A stretch of DNA of 64,000 nt from Microbacterium sp. EYE_78 (GTDB taxonomy: Bacteria; Actinomycetota; Actinomycetes; Actinomycetales; Microbacteriaceae), in NCBI RefSeq assembly GCF_023149035.1, contig NZ_JAHXMY010000002.1, positions 1,240,001 through 1,304,000 of the forward strand. Direction: 5' to 3'. Made by a program: the position numbers and the translations under genes. This document shows, one piece after another, positions 25,350-33,586 of this stretch. The notes under the pieces were generated by a model. It had not been told where the DNA came from. It ran no database searches and saw nothing but the letters and a program-made list of their open reading frames with translations. The stretch's first letter is position 1. Every line of letters begins with the position of its first letter.

Positions 25350-26594
25350 ATGCCAGCATCACCCAAGGTCCTCGGGATCGTCCTCGCCGGCGGCGAGGGG
25401 AAGCGGCTGATGCCGCTGACCCAGGACCGCGCCAAGCCGGCCGTCCCCTTCGGCGGTCAATATCGGCTGATCGACTTCGCCATCTCGAATCTGATCAACT
25501 CGGAGCTGCGGCAGATCGTCGTCCTGACGCAGTACAAGTCGCACAGCCTCGACCGGCACGTCTCGCAGACCTGGCGCATGTCGGCGCTCCTCGGTGCCTA
25601 CGTGACGTCGGTGCCGGCGCAGCAGCGACTCGGCAAGCGGTGGTTCTCGGGGTCGGCGGACGCGATCCTCCAGTCGCTGAACCTCATCCACGACGAGAAG
25701 CCCGACATCGTCGCGGTCATCGGCGCCGATCACGTCTACCGCATGGACTTCCAGCAGATGATCGACGCGCACATCGCCTCGGGCGCACGCGCCTCGGTCG
25801 CCGGCATCCGTCAGCCCATCGGTCTCGCGAACCAGTTCGGCGTCATCGACGTCGACCCGGCCGACGGCGTCACCATCCGCGACTTCCTCGAGAAGCCGCA
25901 GAACCCGACCGGCCTCACCGACAGCCCCGGCGAGGTGCTGGCGTCGATGGGCAACTACGTCTTCGACACCGACGCCCTCATCGAGGCGGTCGAGGCGGAC
26001 GGCGAGCTGCCGACGTCCAACCACGACATGGGCGGCGACATCATCCCCTACTTCGTCTCGCGCGGCGAGGCGGCGGTGTACGACTTCAAGCGCAACGACG
26101 TCCCGGGCTCGACGGATCGCGACCGCGACTACTGGCGGGACGTGGGGACGATCGACTCGTTCTTCGACGCGCACATGGATCTCATCTCCGCCCTGCCGGT
26201 CTTCAACCTGTACAACATGGACTGGCCGATCCGTTCGCAGTCGGTGAACTCGCCGCCGGCGAAGTTCGTGCGCGACGGGGTCGGGCGCATCGGCAACGCG
26301 ATCGACTCGATCGTCTCCCTCGGCTGCGTGCTCTCGGGCACGCACCTCGAACGGAGCGTGCTGGGACCCTGGACGCTGTCGGGCGGCGGCTCGACCATCA
26401 CCGACTCGGTCCTCTTCGATCACGTCAGCGTCGGCGCGGGAGCCCGGGTGCATCGGGCGATCCTCGACAAGAACGTCGTCCTCGAGCCGGGGGCCACGGT
26501 CGGCGTCGACCGCGAACTCGACCTGTCGCGGGGCTTCACGGTCACCGACAGCGGGCTGACCGTCGTCGGGAAGAACGTCCGCATCACCCCGTGA
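25350..26594 (+). CDS. glgC: Glucose-1-phosphate adenylyltransferase
   Basis: Makes ADP-glucose from ATP and glucose-1-phosphate, the first committed step of glycogen and maltose-1-phosphate synthesis; 414 aa. The nucleotide-binding signature [20 protein letters not shown] starts near residue 13. [11 protein letters not shown] and the FLEKP loop form the active site. The C-terminal left-handed beta helix begins near 300. Divergent from glgA with 76 bp between; a hairpin follows its stop. Confidence 0.97.
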   Translation: MPASPKVLGIVLAGGEGKRLMPLTQDRAKPAVPFGGQYRLIDFAISNLINSELRQIVVLTQYKSHSLDRHVSQTWRMSALLGAYVTSVPAQQRLGKRWFSGSADAILQSLNLIHDEKPDIVAVIGADHVYRMDFQQMIDAHIASGARASVAGIRQPIGLANQFGVIDVDPADGVTIRDFLEKPQNPTGLTDSPGEVLASMGNYVFDTDALIEAVEADGELPTSNHDMGGDIIPYFVSRGEAAVYDFKRNDVPGSTDRDRDYWRDVGTIDSFFDAHMDLISALPVFNLYNMDWPIRSQSVNSPPAKFVRDGVGRIGNAIDSIVSLGCVLSGTHLERSVLGPWTLSGGGSTITDSVLFDHVSVGAGARVHRAILDKNVVLEPGATVGVDRELDLSRGFTVTDSGLTVVGKNVRITP

Positions 26595-26600
26595 CGCCCG

Positions 26601-26619
26601 CCGACCGTCCGTCGGTCGG
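26601..26619 (+). terminator. Candidate terminator of glgC
   Basis: CCGACCG and CGGTCGG (7 bp) around a 5-nt loop, 6 nt after the glgC stop. There is no U tract. Confidence 0.4.
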
Positions 26620-26635
26620 CCGCCTTCGCCTCCGA

Positions 26636-26641
26636 TAACGT
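26636..26641 (+). promoter_or_regulatory. -10 box of serB
   Basis: TAACGT ends 6 nt before the GTG of serB; no ribosome-binding site, so probably leaderless. Confidence 0.4.
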
Positions 26642-26647
26642 GGACGG

Positions 26648-27283
26648 GTGCCCGACGCCCGGTTCCTCGTCGTCTTCGACGCCGACTCCACGCTCATCCG
26701 CAATGAGGTCATCGAGCTGATCGCCGACGAGGCGGGCCGCGGGCCCGAGGTCGCCGCGGCGACCGAGGCGGCGATGCGCGGTGAGGTCGACTTCGCCACG
26801 AGTCTCCGCTCGCGGGTCACCGCACTGTCGGGCGTTCCGATCACCGCGTTCGCCAGTGTGCTGTCGCGCATCGAGCCCACGCCCGGCGTCCGCGAGCTCA
26901 TCGCGTCGATCCACGCACGCGGCGGCGTCGCGGCGGTCGTCTCCGGAGGCTTCCACGAGATCCTCGACACCGTCGCCCCCGGTCTCGGGATCGACGTGTG
27001 GCGCGCCAACCGGCTCGCCTCCGCGGCCGGGACGCTCACCGGCGTCGTCGACGGCCCCATCGTCGACGCGGCGGGCAAGGCCGCGGCGCTGCGCGAGTGG
27101 GCGGCGGCGCGCGGCATCCCGCTGCACCGCACCATCGCCATCGGCGACGGCGCGAACGACCTCCTGATGATGGATGCCGCGGGCCTCGGCATCGCGTTCA
27201 ACGCCAAGCCCGCGGTGCGGCGCCGGGCGGACCTCGTCGTCGAAGCCGTCGACCTCGCACAGGTCGTGCCCCTACTCCCCTGA
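26648..27283 (+). CDS. serB: Phosphoserine phosphatase
   Basis: HAD phosphatase of 211 aa for the last step of serine synthesis. DADST is at 11-15 with Asp11 the nucleophile and Asp13 the acid. SGGFHEI carries the Ser of motif II, and GDGANDLLMM is motif IV. It lacks the N-terminal ACT domains of mycobacterial SerB2, so it is the short catalytic form. GTG start with TAACGT 6 nt upstream. Confidence 0.9.
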   Translation: MPDARFLVVFDADSTLIRNEVIELIADEAGRGPEVAAATEAAMRGEVDFATSLRSRVTALSGVPITAFASVLSRIEPTPGVRELIASIHARGGVAAVVSGGFHEILDTVAPGLGIDVWRANRLASAAGTLTGVVDGPIVDAAGKAAALREWAAARGIPLHRTIAIGDGANDLLMMDAAGLGIAFNAKPAVRRRADLVVEAVDLAQVVPLLP

Positions 27284-27312
27284 CCGCACCCGGGGATGTC
27301 GGGGGTCGCGCG

Positions 27313-27318
27313 TACCCT
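27313..27318 (+). promoter_or_regulatory. -10 box of the alpha/beta hydrolase gene at 27325
   Basis: TACCCT ends 6 nt before the ATG; same leaderless geometry as its neighbours. Confidence 0.4.
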
Positions 27319-27324
27319 CGCGGC

Positions 27325-28014
27325 ATGGACATCATCCTGATCCCCGGCCTCTGGCTCGACGCACCCTCGTGGGACGACGTGGTCCCTGCCCTGACCGACG
27401 CGGGGCACACCCCGCATCCCCTCACCCTCCCCGGCGTCGGGTCCGCGGCATCCGTCCCGCCGGTCCGTCTGGCGGACTGGGTCGCATCCGTCGTCGCCGA
27501 GATCGATCGGATCGACGGGCCCGTCGTGCTCGTGGGGCACAGCGGAGGCGGCAACGTCGCCTGGGCGGCGGCGGAGGAGCGCGCCGACCGCGTCGCGCGC
27601 GTCGTCTTCGTGGACACGACGCCGCCGCCTCCTGGCGCCTCGATCTCAGAGTTCCCGGTGACGGACGGGGTCATCCCCTTCCCCGGATGGGACTTCTTCG
27701 ACGAGGATGACACACGCGACCTCGACGCGGCGACGCGCGAGCGGACGGCGCCGATGACCCGCGCCGTCCCCGAGCATGTGCCTGCCGATGGCGTCGAGCT
27801 GACCGGGGTGCGGCGCCACGGTGTGCCCGTCACGCTGCTCATGGGCGGCATGGACGAGGCCGCGTTCCGCTCCGAGGTGCAGAACTGGGGAGCGTTCGCG
27901 CGAGAGTTCGAGGCGATCCGCGACGCGCGGGTGGTGCGCCTCGGCACCGGCCACTGGCCGCAGTTCTCGGACCCGGCGCTGCTGTCGCGCGAGATCCTCA
28001 GCGCCGTGGGCTGA
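27325..28014 (+). CDS. Alpha/beta-fold hydrolase
   Basis: Small serine hydrolase of 229 aa. The nucleophile elbow GHSGG is at 71-75 (Ser73), and the C-terminal LGTGHWPQFSDP supplies the His. The opening ILIPGLWLDAPSWDDVVPAL is typical of the AB-hydrolase 6 group, which includes salicylate-esterase-like enzymes. The substrate is unknown. It ends at a small hairpin shared with convergent fabG. Confidence 0.85.
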   Translation: MDIILIPGLWLDAPSWDDVVPALTDAGHTPHPLTLPGVGSAASVPPVRLADWVASVVAEIDRIDGPVVLVGHSGGGNVAWAAAEERADRVARVVFVDTTPPPPGASISEFPVTDGVIPFPGWDFFDEDDTRDLDAATRERTAPMTRAVPEHVPADGVELTGVRRHGVPVTLLMGGMDEAAFRSEVQNWGAFAREFEAIRDARVVRLGTGHWPQFSDPALLSREILSAVG

Positions 28015-28027
28015 CGCGCGTCGTCAG
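28011..28027. terminator. Hairpin spanning both stop codons of the convergent pair hydrolase/fabG
   Basis: CTGACG and CGTCAG around a 5-nt loop. The TGA of the hydrolase and the TGA of fabG each lie in one arm. It may be a compact bidirectional terminator or just a by-product of facing TGA codons. Confidence 0.3.
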
Positions 28028-28734
28028 TGCCCCATCCCGAGGCCGCCATCCACGGGGATGACCGCGCCCGAGATGTAGGCGGCGTCGTCCGAAGCGAGCC
28101 AGGCCACCGCCGCCGCGACCTCTTCGGCGGAGCCGAAGCGCGCGGCCGGGATGTTCTTCTTGTAATCGGCCTGAGTCTCGTCGGGAAGGGCAGCGGTCAT
28201 GTCCGTCTCGATGAACCCGGGGGCGACCACGTTCGCCGTGATGCCTCGCGAGCCGAGTTCGCGCGTGAGGGAACGGGCGAATCCGACGAGCGCACTCTTC
28301 GACGACGAGTAGTTGATCTGCCCCGCCGAACCGTACAGACCGACGACCGACGAGATGAGGATGACGCGTCCCCACTTGGCGCGCAGCATGCCCTTCGCGG
28401 CGCGCTTGACGACGCGGAAGGCCCCGCCCAGATTGGTCGACACCACGCTGTCGAAGTCGTCCTCGCTCATGCGGAGCAACAGCGTGTCCTTCGTGATGCC
28501 GGCGTTGGCCACGACGATCCCGATGGGGCCCAGCTTCTGCTCGACCTCGCTGTAGGCGGCGTCGAGTGCGGCACCGTCCGTGACGTCGGCCCGGACGGTC
28601 AGTGTGCCCGCGGGGCCCTCTCCGGACCGCGCGGTCACGGCGACCGAGTAGCCGTCGGCGACGAAGCGCTCGGCGATGGCGCGGCCGATGCCGCGATTGC
28701 CACCGGTGACGAGGACGACGCGTTCGCGGGACAT
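28024..28734 (-). CDS. fabG: 3-oxoacyl-ACP reductase (SDR family)
   Basis: NADPH-dependent short-chain dehydrogenase of 236 aa. The cofactor loop TGGNRGIG is at 10-17, NAGITKD near 77-83, Ser128/129 and Tyr142-x3-Lys146 form the catalytic set, and PGFIETDMT follows. The close match to FabG suggests a role in fatty-acid elongation, but it is not in a fab cluster, so another keto-acyl substrate is possible. ATG chosen where the Rossmann fold begins; the upstream in-frame part is antisense to the gap and next gene. Confidence 0.9.
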   Translation of the reverse strand: MSRERVVLVTGGNRGIGRAIAERFVADGYSVAVTARSGEGPAGTLTVRADVTDGAALDAAYSEVEQKLGPIGIVVANAGITKDTLLLRMSEDDFDSVVSTNLGGAFRVVKRAAKGMLRAKWGRVILISSVVGLYGSAGQINYSSSKSALVGFARSLTRELGSRGITANVVAPGFIETDMTAALPDETQADYKKNIPAARFGSAEEVAAAVAWLASDDAAYISGAVIPVDGGLGMGH

Positions 28735-28826
28735 GCTGCTCCTTGCTCGGATGCGGGGTGAACCGCACCAGCCTAGCCGCGCGCACGACGGGTACGCTGG
28801 AGGCAACGCGCCAGAAGGAGACGGAC

Positions 28827-29309
28827 GTGACCGACGCCACGAACACCCCGCCGCAGCCCGACCGCCCGGTCGTGCCGACGCCGCCCGCCGCGCCCTCGTA
28901 CGAGGGCTCCTACCCGCCGCCTCCGGCGGCGTCGCAGCAGCCCGCCTACACGCCTCCGACCTACCCCGCCTCCGCACCCCAGGGCTACGGTCAGCAGGGC
29001 TACCCGCAGGGAGGCTACGGCTACGCGGCCCCCCGCCCCACGAACGTCCTGGCGATCATCTCGCTCATCTCCGCGATCGCGGGGCTGTCGCTCATCCCGT
29101 TCCTCGGTTCGATCGCCGCAGTGATCACCGGTCACATGTCCCTCAAGCAGATCGAGCGGACCGGCGAGAACGGGCGCGGGCTCGCCCTCGGCGGCACCAT
29201 CGTCGGGTGGGTCAGCCTCGGCCTGTGGGTACTGGGCATCATCATCGCCGTCCTCTTCTTCATCGGGCTCGCGGCCGCAGGCGCAAGCTACGGCAGCTAT
29301 CCGTCCTAG
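28827..29309 (+). CDS. DUF4190 domain membrane protein with Pro/Tyr-rich N-terminus
   Basis: Membrane protein of 160 aa, function unknown. Residues 1-70 are proline-, tyrosine- and glutamine-rich. Two membrane segments (about 75-95 and 128-155) flank the conserved loop GHMSLKQIERTGENGRGLAL of the DUF4190 family. GTG start with AGAAGGAG 5 nt upstream and TACGCT at 28793-28798 as -10. It leads a string of four tightly packed genes ending with the SURF1 protein. Confidence 0.85.
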   Translation: MTDATNTPPQPDRPVVPTPPAAPSYEGSYPPPPAASQQPAYTPPTYPASAPQGYGQQGYPQGGYGYAAPRPTNVLAIISLISAIAGLSLIPFLGSIAAVITGHMSLKQIERTGENGRGLALGGTIVGWVSLGLWVLGIIIAVLFFIGLAAAGASYGSYPS

Positions 29310-29418
29310 GAGGCGCATCACGTCCCGCCGCACCAAGCACGATCCCGCACAGTCCGCGACATCGCTCGCGACCGCTCCCGAGGTCGACGCACGCAACCGC
29401 ACGAGGAAATACGTCATC

Positions 29419-29682
29419 ATGATGACGGTCCGCGTGGCGTGCTTCATCCTCATGGTGACCGTGACGCCGTACGGATGGCAGACGTGGATCTTCGCCGCCG
29501 GCGCCGCCGTGCTCCCCTACCTCGCGGTCGTCGTGGCCAATGTCGGCAGCGGGGACGAGGTCGTGATGGCGCAGCGACCCGCCCGTGAGATCGAGGCGGC
29601 GCCCGCCGCACCGACCACCCCCGGCGACCCTGATGACGGAGTCATCCGGATCCGGGAGACACCCCCGAAGGATCAGGGATGA
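29419..29682 (+). CDS. DUF3099 family membrane protein (annotated start probably too late)
   Basis: Protein of at least 87 aa with two membrane segments (about 1-15 and 23-43) around VTPYGWQTWIF, typical of DUF3099. The first available ATG falls at the start of membrane segment one. The frame stays open upstream without ATG, GTG or TTG, and encodes HDPAQSATSLATAPEVDAR, which looks like the usual soluble head of this family. AGGAGG at 29308-29313 lies 6 nt before an in-frame ACG (29320). A non-standard ACG or ATC start, or a mutated start, is likely. The last codons overlap the next gene (ATGA). Confidence 0.75.
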   Translation: MMTVRVACFILMVTVTPYGWQTWIFAAGAAVLPYLAVVVANVGSGDEVVMAQRPAREIEAAPAAPTTPGDPDDGVIRIRETPPKDQG

Positions 29683-29882
29683 ACGCACCGCAGTGCTCCC
29701 GTGCGGGATGCCGCGGTGACGCCGCGTGGCAGGTCGTCTGGCGGAACCCCCGCATCCATCCCGCTGATCGGCGGAAGGTGTGGGCGGCATGCGGCGAGCA
29801 TGTCGACTTCCTCCGCGACTACCTGGCATCCCGTTCCTTCCCCGTCGAGGTGGCCGCCTTCGCCTCGGCAGACGCGTCGTGA
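29679..29882 (+). CDS. Small cysteine-containing protein upstream of SURF1
   Basis: A 67-aa protein, function unknown. Cys6, Cys11, Cys38 and His41 form a C-x4-C ... C-x2-H pattern that could bind zinc. The ATGA overlap with the DUF3099 gene and GTGA overlap with the SURF1 gene show translational coupling. Such proteins are sometimes labelled acetone carboxylase in databases; nothing in this sequence supports that activity. The position suggests a link to membrane or oxidase assembly. Confidence 0.8.
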   Translation: MNAPQCSRAGCRGDAAWQVVWRNPRIHPADRRKVWAACGEHVDFLRDYLASRSFPVEVAAFASADAS

Positions 29883-30712
29883 ACCGCGGCACCGCGCTGC
29901 GGTGGAGCGGGTACGTCGCCGTCGCTGTGCTGTTCGCGCTCGCCTGCGCGATGCTGTCGAACTGGCAGTTCGCCCGCAGCGCCGAGCGCGACGCCGAGTT
30001 GGCCCTCGTCGCCGACAATTACGAGCAGGCACCCGTCCCCCTCGCCGAGCTCATCCCGGGCGAGGACCGTTTCGACCCCTCGGACGAATGGCGCCCGGTG
30101 CTCCTCCGCGGCGAGTACCTCGAGGACGAGGCGCTCCTCGTGCGGAACCGCCCGCACGGCGGCACCAGCGCGTTCGAGGTCCTCGTCCCGTTCCGCACCG
30201 ACGACGGCCGTGTCGTCGTGGTGGACCGCGGCTGGGTGCCGCCCGGTCGGGATCGGCCGGAGCCCGACGCGATCCCGGCTCCGCCCGCAGGCGAGGTGAC
30301 CGTGCAGGGAAGGCTGCAGCCGGGCGAGATGTCCGCGCGCGATGGGCGATCCGCGCCCGAGGGCCAGGTCCCGACAATCGACCTGCCCCTGATCGGCGAG
30401 CGCGTCGGAAGCGGTGACCTCATCGATTCGGCCTACGTCCTGATGACGAGCGAGGATCCCGCACCAGCCGAGCGTCCGCGGGCCCTTGAGTCCCCGTCGG
30501 AGGATCCGGGCCCGCACCTGTCGTACGCGATCCAGTGGATCCTCTTCGCCGTCATGGGTTTCGCGTTCATCTGGTACATGATCCGGACCGAGATCCGTCA
30601 CCGCCGCGAGGACGAGGAGATCGAGGCCGGGATCCGCACACCGGCTCAGCGCGGTTCGCGACGGCGTGATCGTGACATGGAGGCCGAGGACGAGCTCCTC
30701 GACGCCCGCTGA
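29879..30712 (+). CDS. SURF1-family cytochrome oxidase assembly protein
   Basis: Membrane protein of 277 aa predicted to help insert heme into cytochrome c oxidase. One membrane segment is at about 10-28 followed by the conserved NWQFARSAERDAEL, a periplasmic domain with RPHGGTSAFEVLVPFRTDDG and VVDRGWVPPGRDR, and a second segment at about 205-225 (YAIQWILFAVMGFAFIW). The charged tail is cytoplasmic. GTG overlaps the stop of the previous gene. Confidence 0.93.
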   Translation: MNRGTALRWSGYVAVAVLFALACAMLSNWQFARSAERDAELALVADNYEQAPVPLAELIPGEDRFDPSDEWRPVLLRGEYLEDEALLVRNRPHGGTSAFEVLVPFRTDDGRVVVVDRGWVPPGRDRPEPDAIPAPPAGEVTVQGRLQPGEMSARDGRSAPEGQVPTIDLPLIGERVGSGDLIDSAYVLMTSEDPAPAERPRALESPSEDPGPHLSYAIQWILFAVMGFAFIWYMIRTEIRHRREDEEIEAGIRTPAQRGSRRRDRDMEAEDELLDAR

Positions 30713-30745
30713 CGCCGACGCACAGGATCGCGCCGAGCAGGCGCG

Positions 30746-32344
30746 TCAGGCGAGGGTGATCAGATCGATGTAGTCGCGTCCCCAGATGTCCTCCACGCCG
30801 TCCGGCAGGATGAGGACGCGCTCGGGATTCAGCGCCTCGACCGCTCCTTCGTCGTGCGAGACGAGGACGACCGCCCCCTCGTAGTGGGCCAGGGCGCCGA
30901 GGATCTCCTCGCGCGAGGCCGGGTCGAGGTTGTTCGTGGGCTCGTCGAGCAGCAGCATGTTCGCCGAGGACACGACGAGCGTCGCCAATGACAGGCGGGT
31001 CTTCTCGCCGCCGGAGAGGACGCCGGCGGGTTTCAGGACATCGTCTCCGGTGAAGAGGAACGAGCCGAGCACCTTCCGCGCCTCCGTCGCCGTGATGTCC
31101 GGCGCTGCGGACATCATGTTGTCGAGGACGGAGCGGCTCACATCGAGGTTCTCGTGCTCCTGCGCGTAGTAGCCGATCTTCAGCCCGTGCCCGGGTTCGA
31201 TGACGCCGGTGTCAGCCTTGTCGACGCCGGCCAGGATGCGAAGGAGCGTCGTCTTGCCGGCGCCGTTCAGGCCCAGGACGACCACGCGGGACCCTCGGTC
31301 GATCGCGAGGTCGACCCCCGCGAAGATCTCCAGCGAGCCGTAGGACTTGGAGAGGTCCTTGGCCATGAGCGGCGTCTTGCCGCAGGGCGCAGGCTTGGGG
31401 AACCGCAGCTTCGCGACCCGATCCTCCTGGCGCACGTCGTCGAGCCCGGCCAGGAGCTTCTCGGCGCGGGCGACCATCTGGTGCGCGGCGGCGGCCTTGC
31501 TCGCCTTGGCGCCGAAGCGCGCGGCCTGCTGCTGCAGCGCCGTGGCCTTCTTCTCCGCGTTCGCCCGCTCCTTCTTGCGGCGTTCCTCGTCCGCCACGCG
31601 CTGACGCTGGTAGTTCTTCCAGTTCATGTTGTAGACGTCGATGACCTGTCGCATCGCGTCGAGGTAGAAGACGCGGTTGACCGTCTCGCCCACGAGCTCG
31701 ATGTCGTGGCTGATGACGATGAGCCCGCCCTTGTACCCCTTGAGGAATTCGCGCAACCAGACGACGCTGTCGGCGTCGAGGTGGTTGGTCGGCTCGTCGA
31801 GGATCATCGTCTGCGCGTCCGAGAACAGGATGCGCGCCAGCTCGATGCGTCGACGCTGGCCGCCGGACAGCGTCTTGAGCGGTTGATCCAGGATGCGATC
31901 GGGGAGCGACAGGTTGTGGGCGATCGAGGCGGCCTCGGCTTCGGCCGCGTAGCCGCCCAGGGCCTCGAAGCGCTCGGTCAGCGAGGCGTACTTGCGCATC
32001 GCGCGGTCCGCCACCGCGGGATCCTCGGAGGCCATCCGCTCCGCGTTCTCGCGCATGCCGAGGGCGAGGGTGCCGAGACCGCGAGCGTCGAGGATGCGGG
32101 TGCGGGCGAGCATCTCGGGATCGCCCGAACGAGGGTCCTGCGGGAGGTAGCCGAGCTCGCCCGAGCGGTCGACCCGGCCCTCGGCCGGCAGGAGGTCGCC
32201 GGCGAGGACCTTCGTCAGCGTGGTCTTGCCGGCGCCGTTGCGGCCGACCAGCCCGATCTTGTCACCGGGTGACACGCGGAAGGCGACGTCCGACATGAGG
32301 GTGCGGGCGCCCACGCGGATCTCGAGATCGTGCACGGCGAGCAC
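30746..32344 (-). CDS. ABC-F family ATP-binding protein
   Basis: Soluble duplicated ATPase of 532 aa acting on ribosomes. The first nucleotide domain has GRNGAGKTT near 38 and LSGGQRRRIELARIL near 155; the second has LNGAGKTT near 350 and LSGGEKTRLSLATLV near 437. A charged linker of about 80 residues joins them. The type could give antibiotic protection or translation-factor activity (EttA/Uup-like); which one cannot be told. GTG chosen at VLAVHDLEI, with a TATACT box 50 nt upstream; an upstream in-frame extension is not family-like. Confidence 0.9.
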   Translation of the reverse strand: MLAVHDLEIRVGARTLMSDVAFRVSPGDKIGLVGRNGAGKTTLTKVLAGDLLPAEGRVDRSGELGYLPQDPRSGDPEMLARTRILDARGLGTLALGMRENAERMASEDPAVADRAMRKYASLTERFEALGGYAAEAEAASIAHNLSLPDRILDQPLKTLSGGQRRRIELARILFSDAQTMILDEPTNHLDADSVVWLREFLKGYKGGLIVISHDIELVGETVNRVFYLDAMRQVIDVYNMNWKNYQRQRVADEERRKKERANAEKKATALQQQAARFGAKASKAAAAHQMVARAEKLLAGLDDVRQEDRVAKLRFPKPAPCGKTPLMAKDLSKSYGSLEIFAGVDLAIDRGSRVVVLGLNGAGKTTLLRILAGVDKADTGVIEPGHGLKIGYYAQEHENLDVSRSVLDNMMSAAPDITATEARKVLGSFLFTGDDVLKPAGVLSGGEKTRLSLATLVVSSANMLLLDEPTNNLDPASREEILGALAHYEGAVVLVSHDEGAVEALNPERVLILPDGVEDIWGRDYIDLITLA

Positions 32345-32393
32345 AGCGGACGTCCGTTCTTCTGCGGGGATGCGGCCGAGTGGCCAAATCCCC

Positions 32394-32399
32394 AGTATA
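32394..32399 (-). promoter_or_regulatory. -10 box upstream of the ABC-F gene
   Basis: Near-consensus TATACT on the minus strand, 49 nt before the GTG start; no clear -35. Confidence 0.4.
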
Positions 32400-32459
32400 C
32401 GGTGCCGCGTCCCGACGCCCGGCGGGGTGGGCGGTTTCCATCCGGGTCGCATCCCGTTG

Positions 32460-32478
32460 TAAGGTTAGGCGACCCTAA
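32460..32478. promoter_or_regulatory. DtxR/IdeR-type iron box controlling the siderophore uptake operon
   Basis: The 19-bp TAAGGTTAGGCGACCCTAA matches the consensus TTAGGTTAGGCTAACCTAA at 16 positions and is palindromic. It lies 40 nt before the first gene of an iron-siderophore importer. Repression by an iron-loaded DtxR/IdeR protein is the expected mode; the regulator gene is not in the window. Confidence 0.88.
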
Positions 32479-32517
32479 TAGCGGTCAATCCCCTCCCCTT
32501 CCAGCACAGGAGAACCC

Positions 32518-33561
32518 GTGCCCCGCATCCGCTCCGTCGCCGCCCTCGCGGCGGCATCCCTGCTCCTGCTCACCGGCTGCGCGACCGCGTCGACCCAGAC
32601 CGCAGGCGGCGCCCCGTCCGAGGCTGCAGCCGACGACACCGCCTTCCCGGTCACGATCGAGCACGCGTTCGGCGAGACCACGATCGAGAGCAAGCCCGAG
32701 CGCGTCGCCACGGTCTCGTGGGCAAACCAGGAGGCGGCCCTTGCGCTCGGCGTCGTCCCCGTCGGCATGCCCGCCGTCACGTGGGGCGATGACAACGGCG
32801 ACGGCGTGCTGCCGTGGGTCGAGGACAAGCTCGAGGAGCTGGGCGCCGAGACGCCTGTCCTGTTCGACGAGGCGGAAGGCATCGACTTCGAGGGCGTCGC
32901 GGACACCCAGCCGGACGTGATCCTCGCCGCCTACTCCGGCCTCACCCAGGAGGACTACGACACGCTGAGCAAGATCGCCCCCGTCGTGGCCTACCCCGAT
33001 GTGGCCTGGGGCACCACCTGGCAGGAGCTCACCACGATCAACGGGACCGCGCTCGGCCTGAAGGACGAGGCCGAGGCGCTGGTGGCCGACCTGACCGATC
33101 AGCTCGGCGAGCTGACCGCCGCGCAGCCCGACATCGCCGGCAAGACCACGATGTTCAGCTCGTTCGACGCCACGAACCTCGCCGAGATCGGCTTCTACTC
33201 GCTGCAGGACCCGCGCCAGCTCTTCCTGCAGGACCTCGGCATGGCGCCCGCCGCGACCGTGACCGAGCAGTCCGAGAACACCGACCAGTTCTGGATCACC
33301 AACAGCACCGAAGAGGTCGAGCGCTTCAGCGACCTCGACGTGCTCGTGACCTACGGCGACGACACCACCCTCGCGACGATGCAGGCCGACCCGCTACTCT
33401 CGCGGATCCCCGCCGTCGCGAACGGGTCCGTCGTGGTGCTGCCCATCGCCAACGCTCCGCTGTCGGCGGCCGTCAACCCCAGCCCCCTGTCGATCCCCAA
33501 CCCGCTGACGGCGGAGTACGTCGACCTCCTGGGCGAAGCGGCGGCCAAGGTCGCCGACTGA
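32518..33561 (+). CDS. Iron-siderophore ABC transporter, substrate-binding lipoprotein
   Basis: Extracellular binding protein of 347 aa. A lipoprotein signal peptide ends with LLTGC and the lipid-anchored Cys is at 21. The two-lobed FepB/FhuD-like (TroA-type) fold is visible, with KPERVATVSWANQEAALALG opening lobe one and VLVTYGDDTTLATMQ in lobe two. GTG start with AGGAGAA upstream. First gene of the operon behind an IdeR box, with two permeases, an ATPase and a reductase-like protein following. The siderophore is unknown. Confidence 0.93.
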   Translation: MPRIRSVAALAAASLLLLTGCATASTQTAGGAPSEAAADDTAFPVTIEHAFGETTIESKPERVATVSWANQEAALALGVVPVGMPAVTWGDDNGDGVLPWVEDKLEELGAETPVLFDEAEGIDFEGVADTQPDVILAAYSGLTQEDYDTLSKIAPVVAYPDVAWGTTWQELTTINGTALGLKDEAEALVADLTDQLGELTAAQPDIAGKTTMFSSFDATNLAEIGFYSLQDPRQLFLQDLGMAPAATVTEQSENTDQFWITNSTEEVERFSDLDVLVTYGDDTTLATMQADPLLSRIPAVANGSVVVLPIANAPLSAAVNPSPLSIPNPLTAEYVDLLGEAAAKVAD

Positions 33562-33586
33562 CCGGAAGCATCCGTCACCTCTTCCC

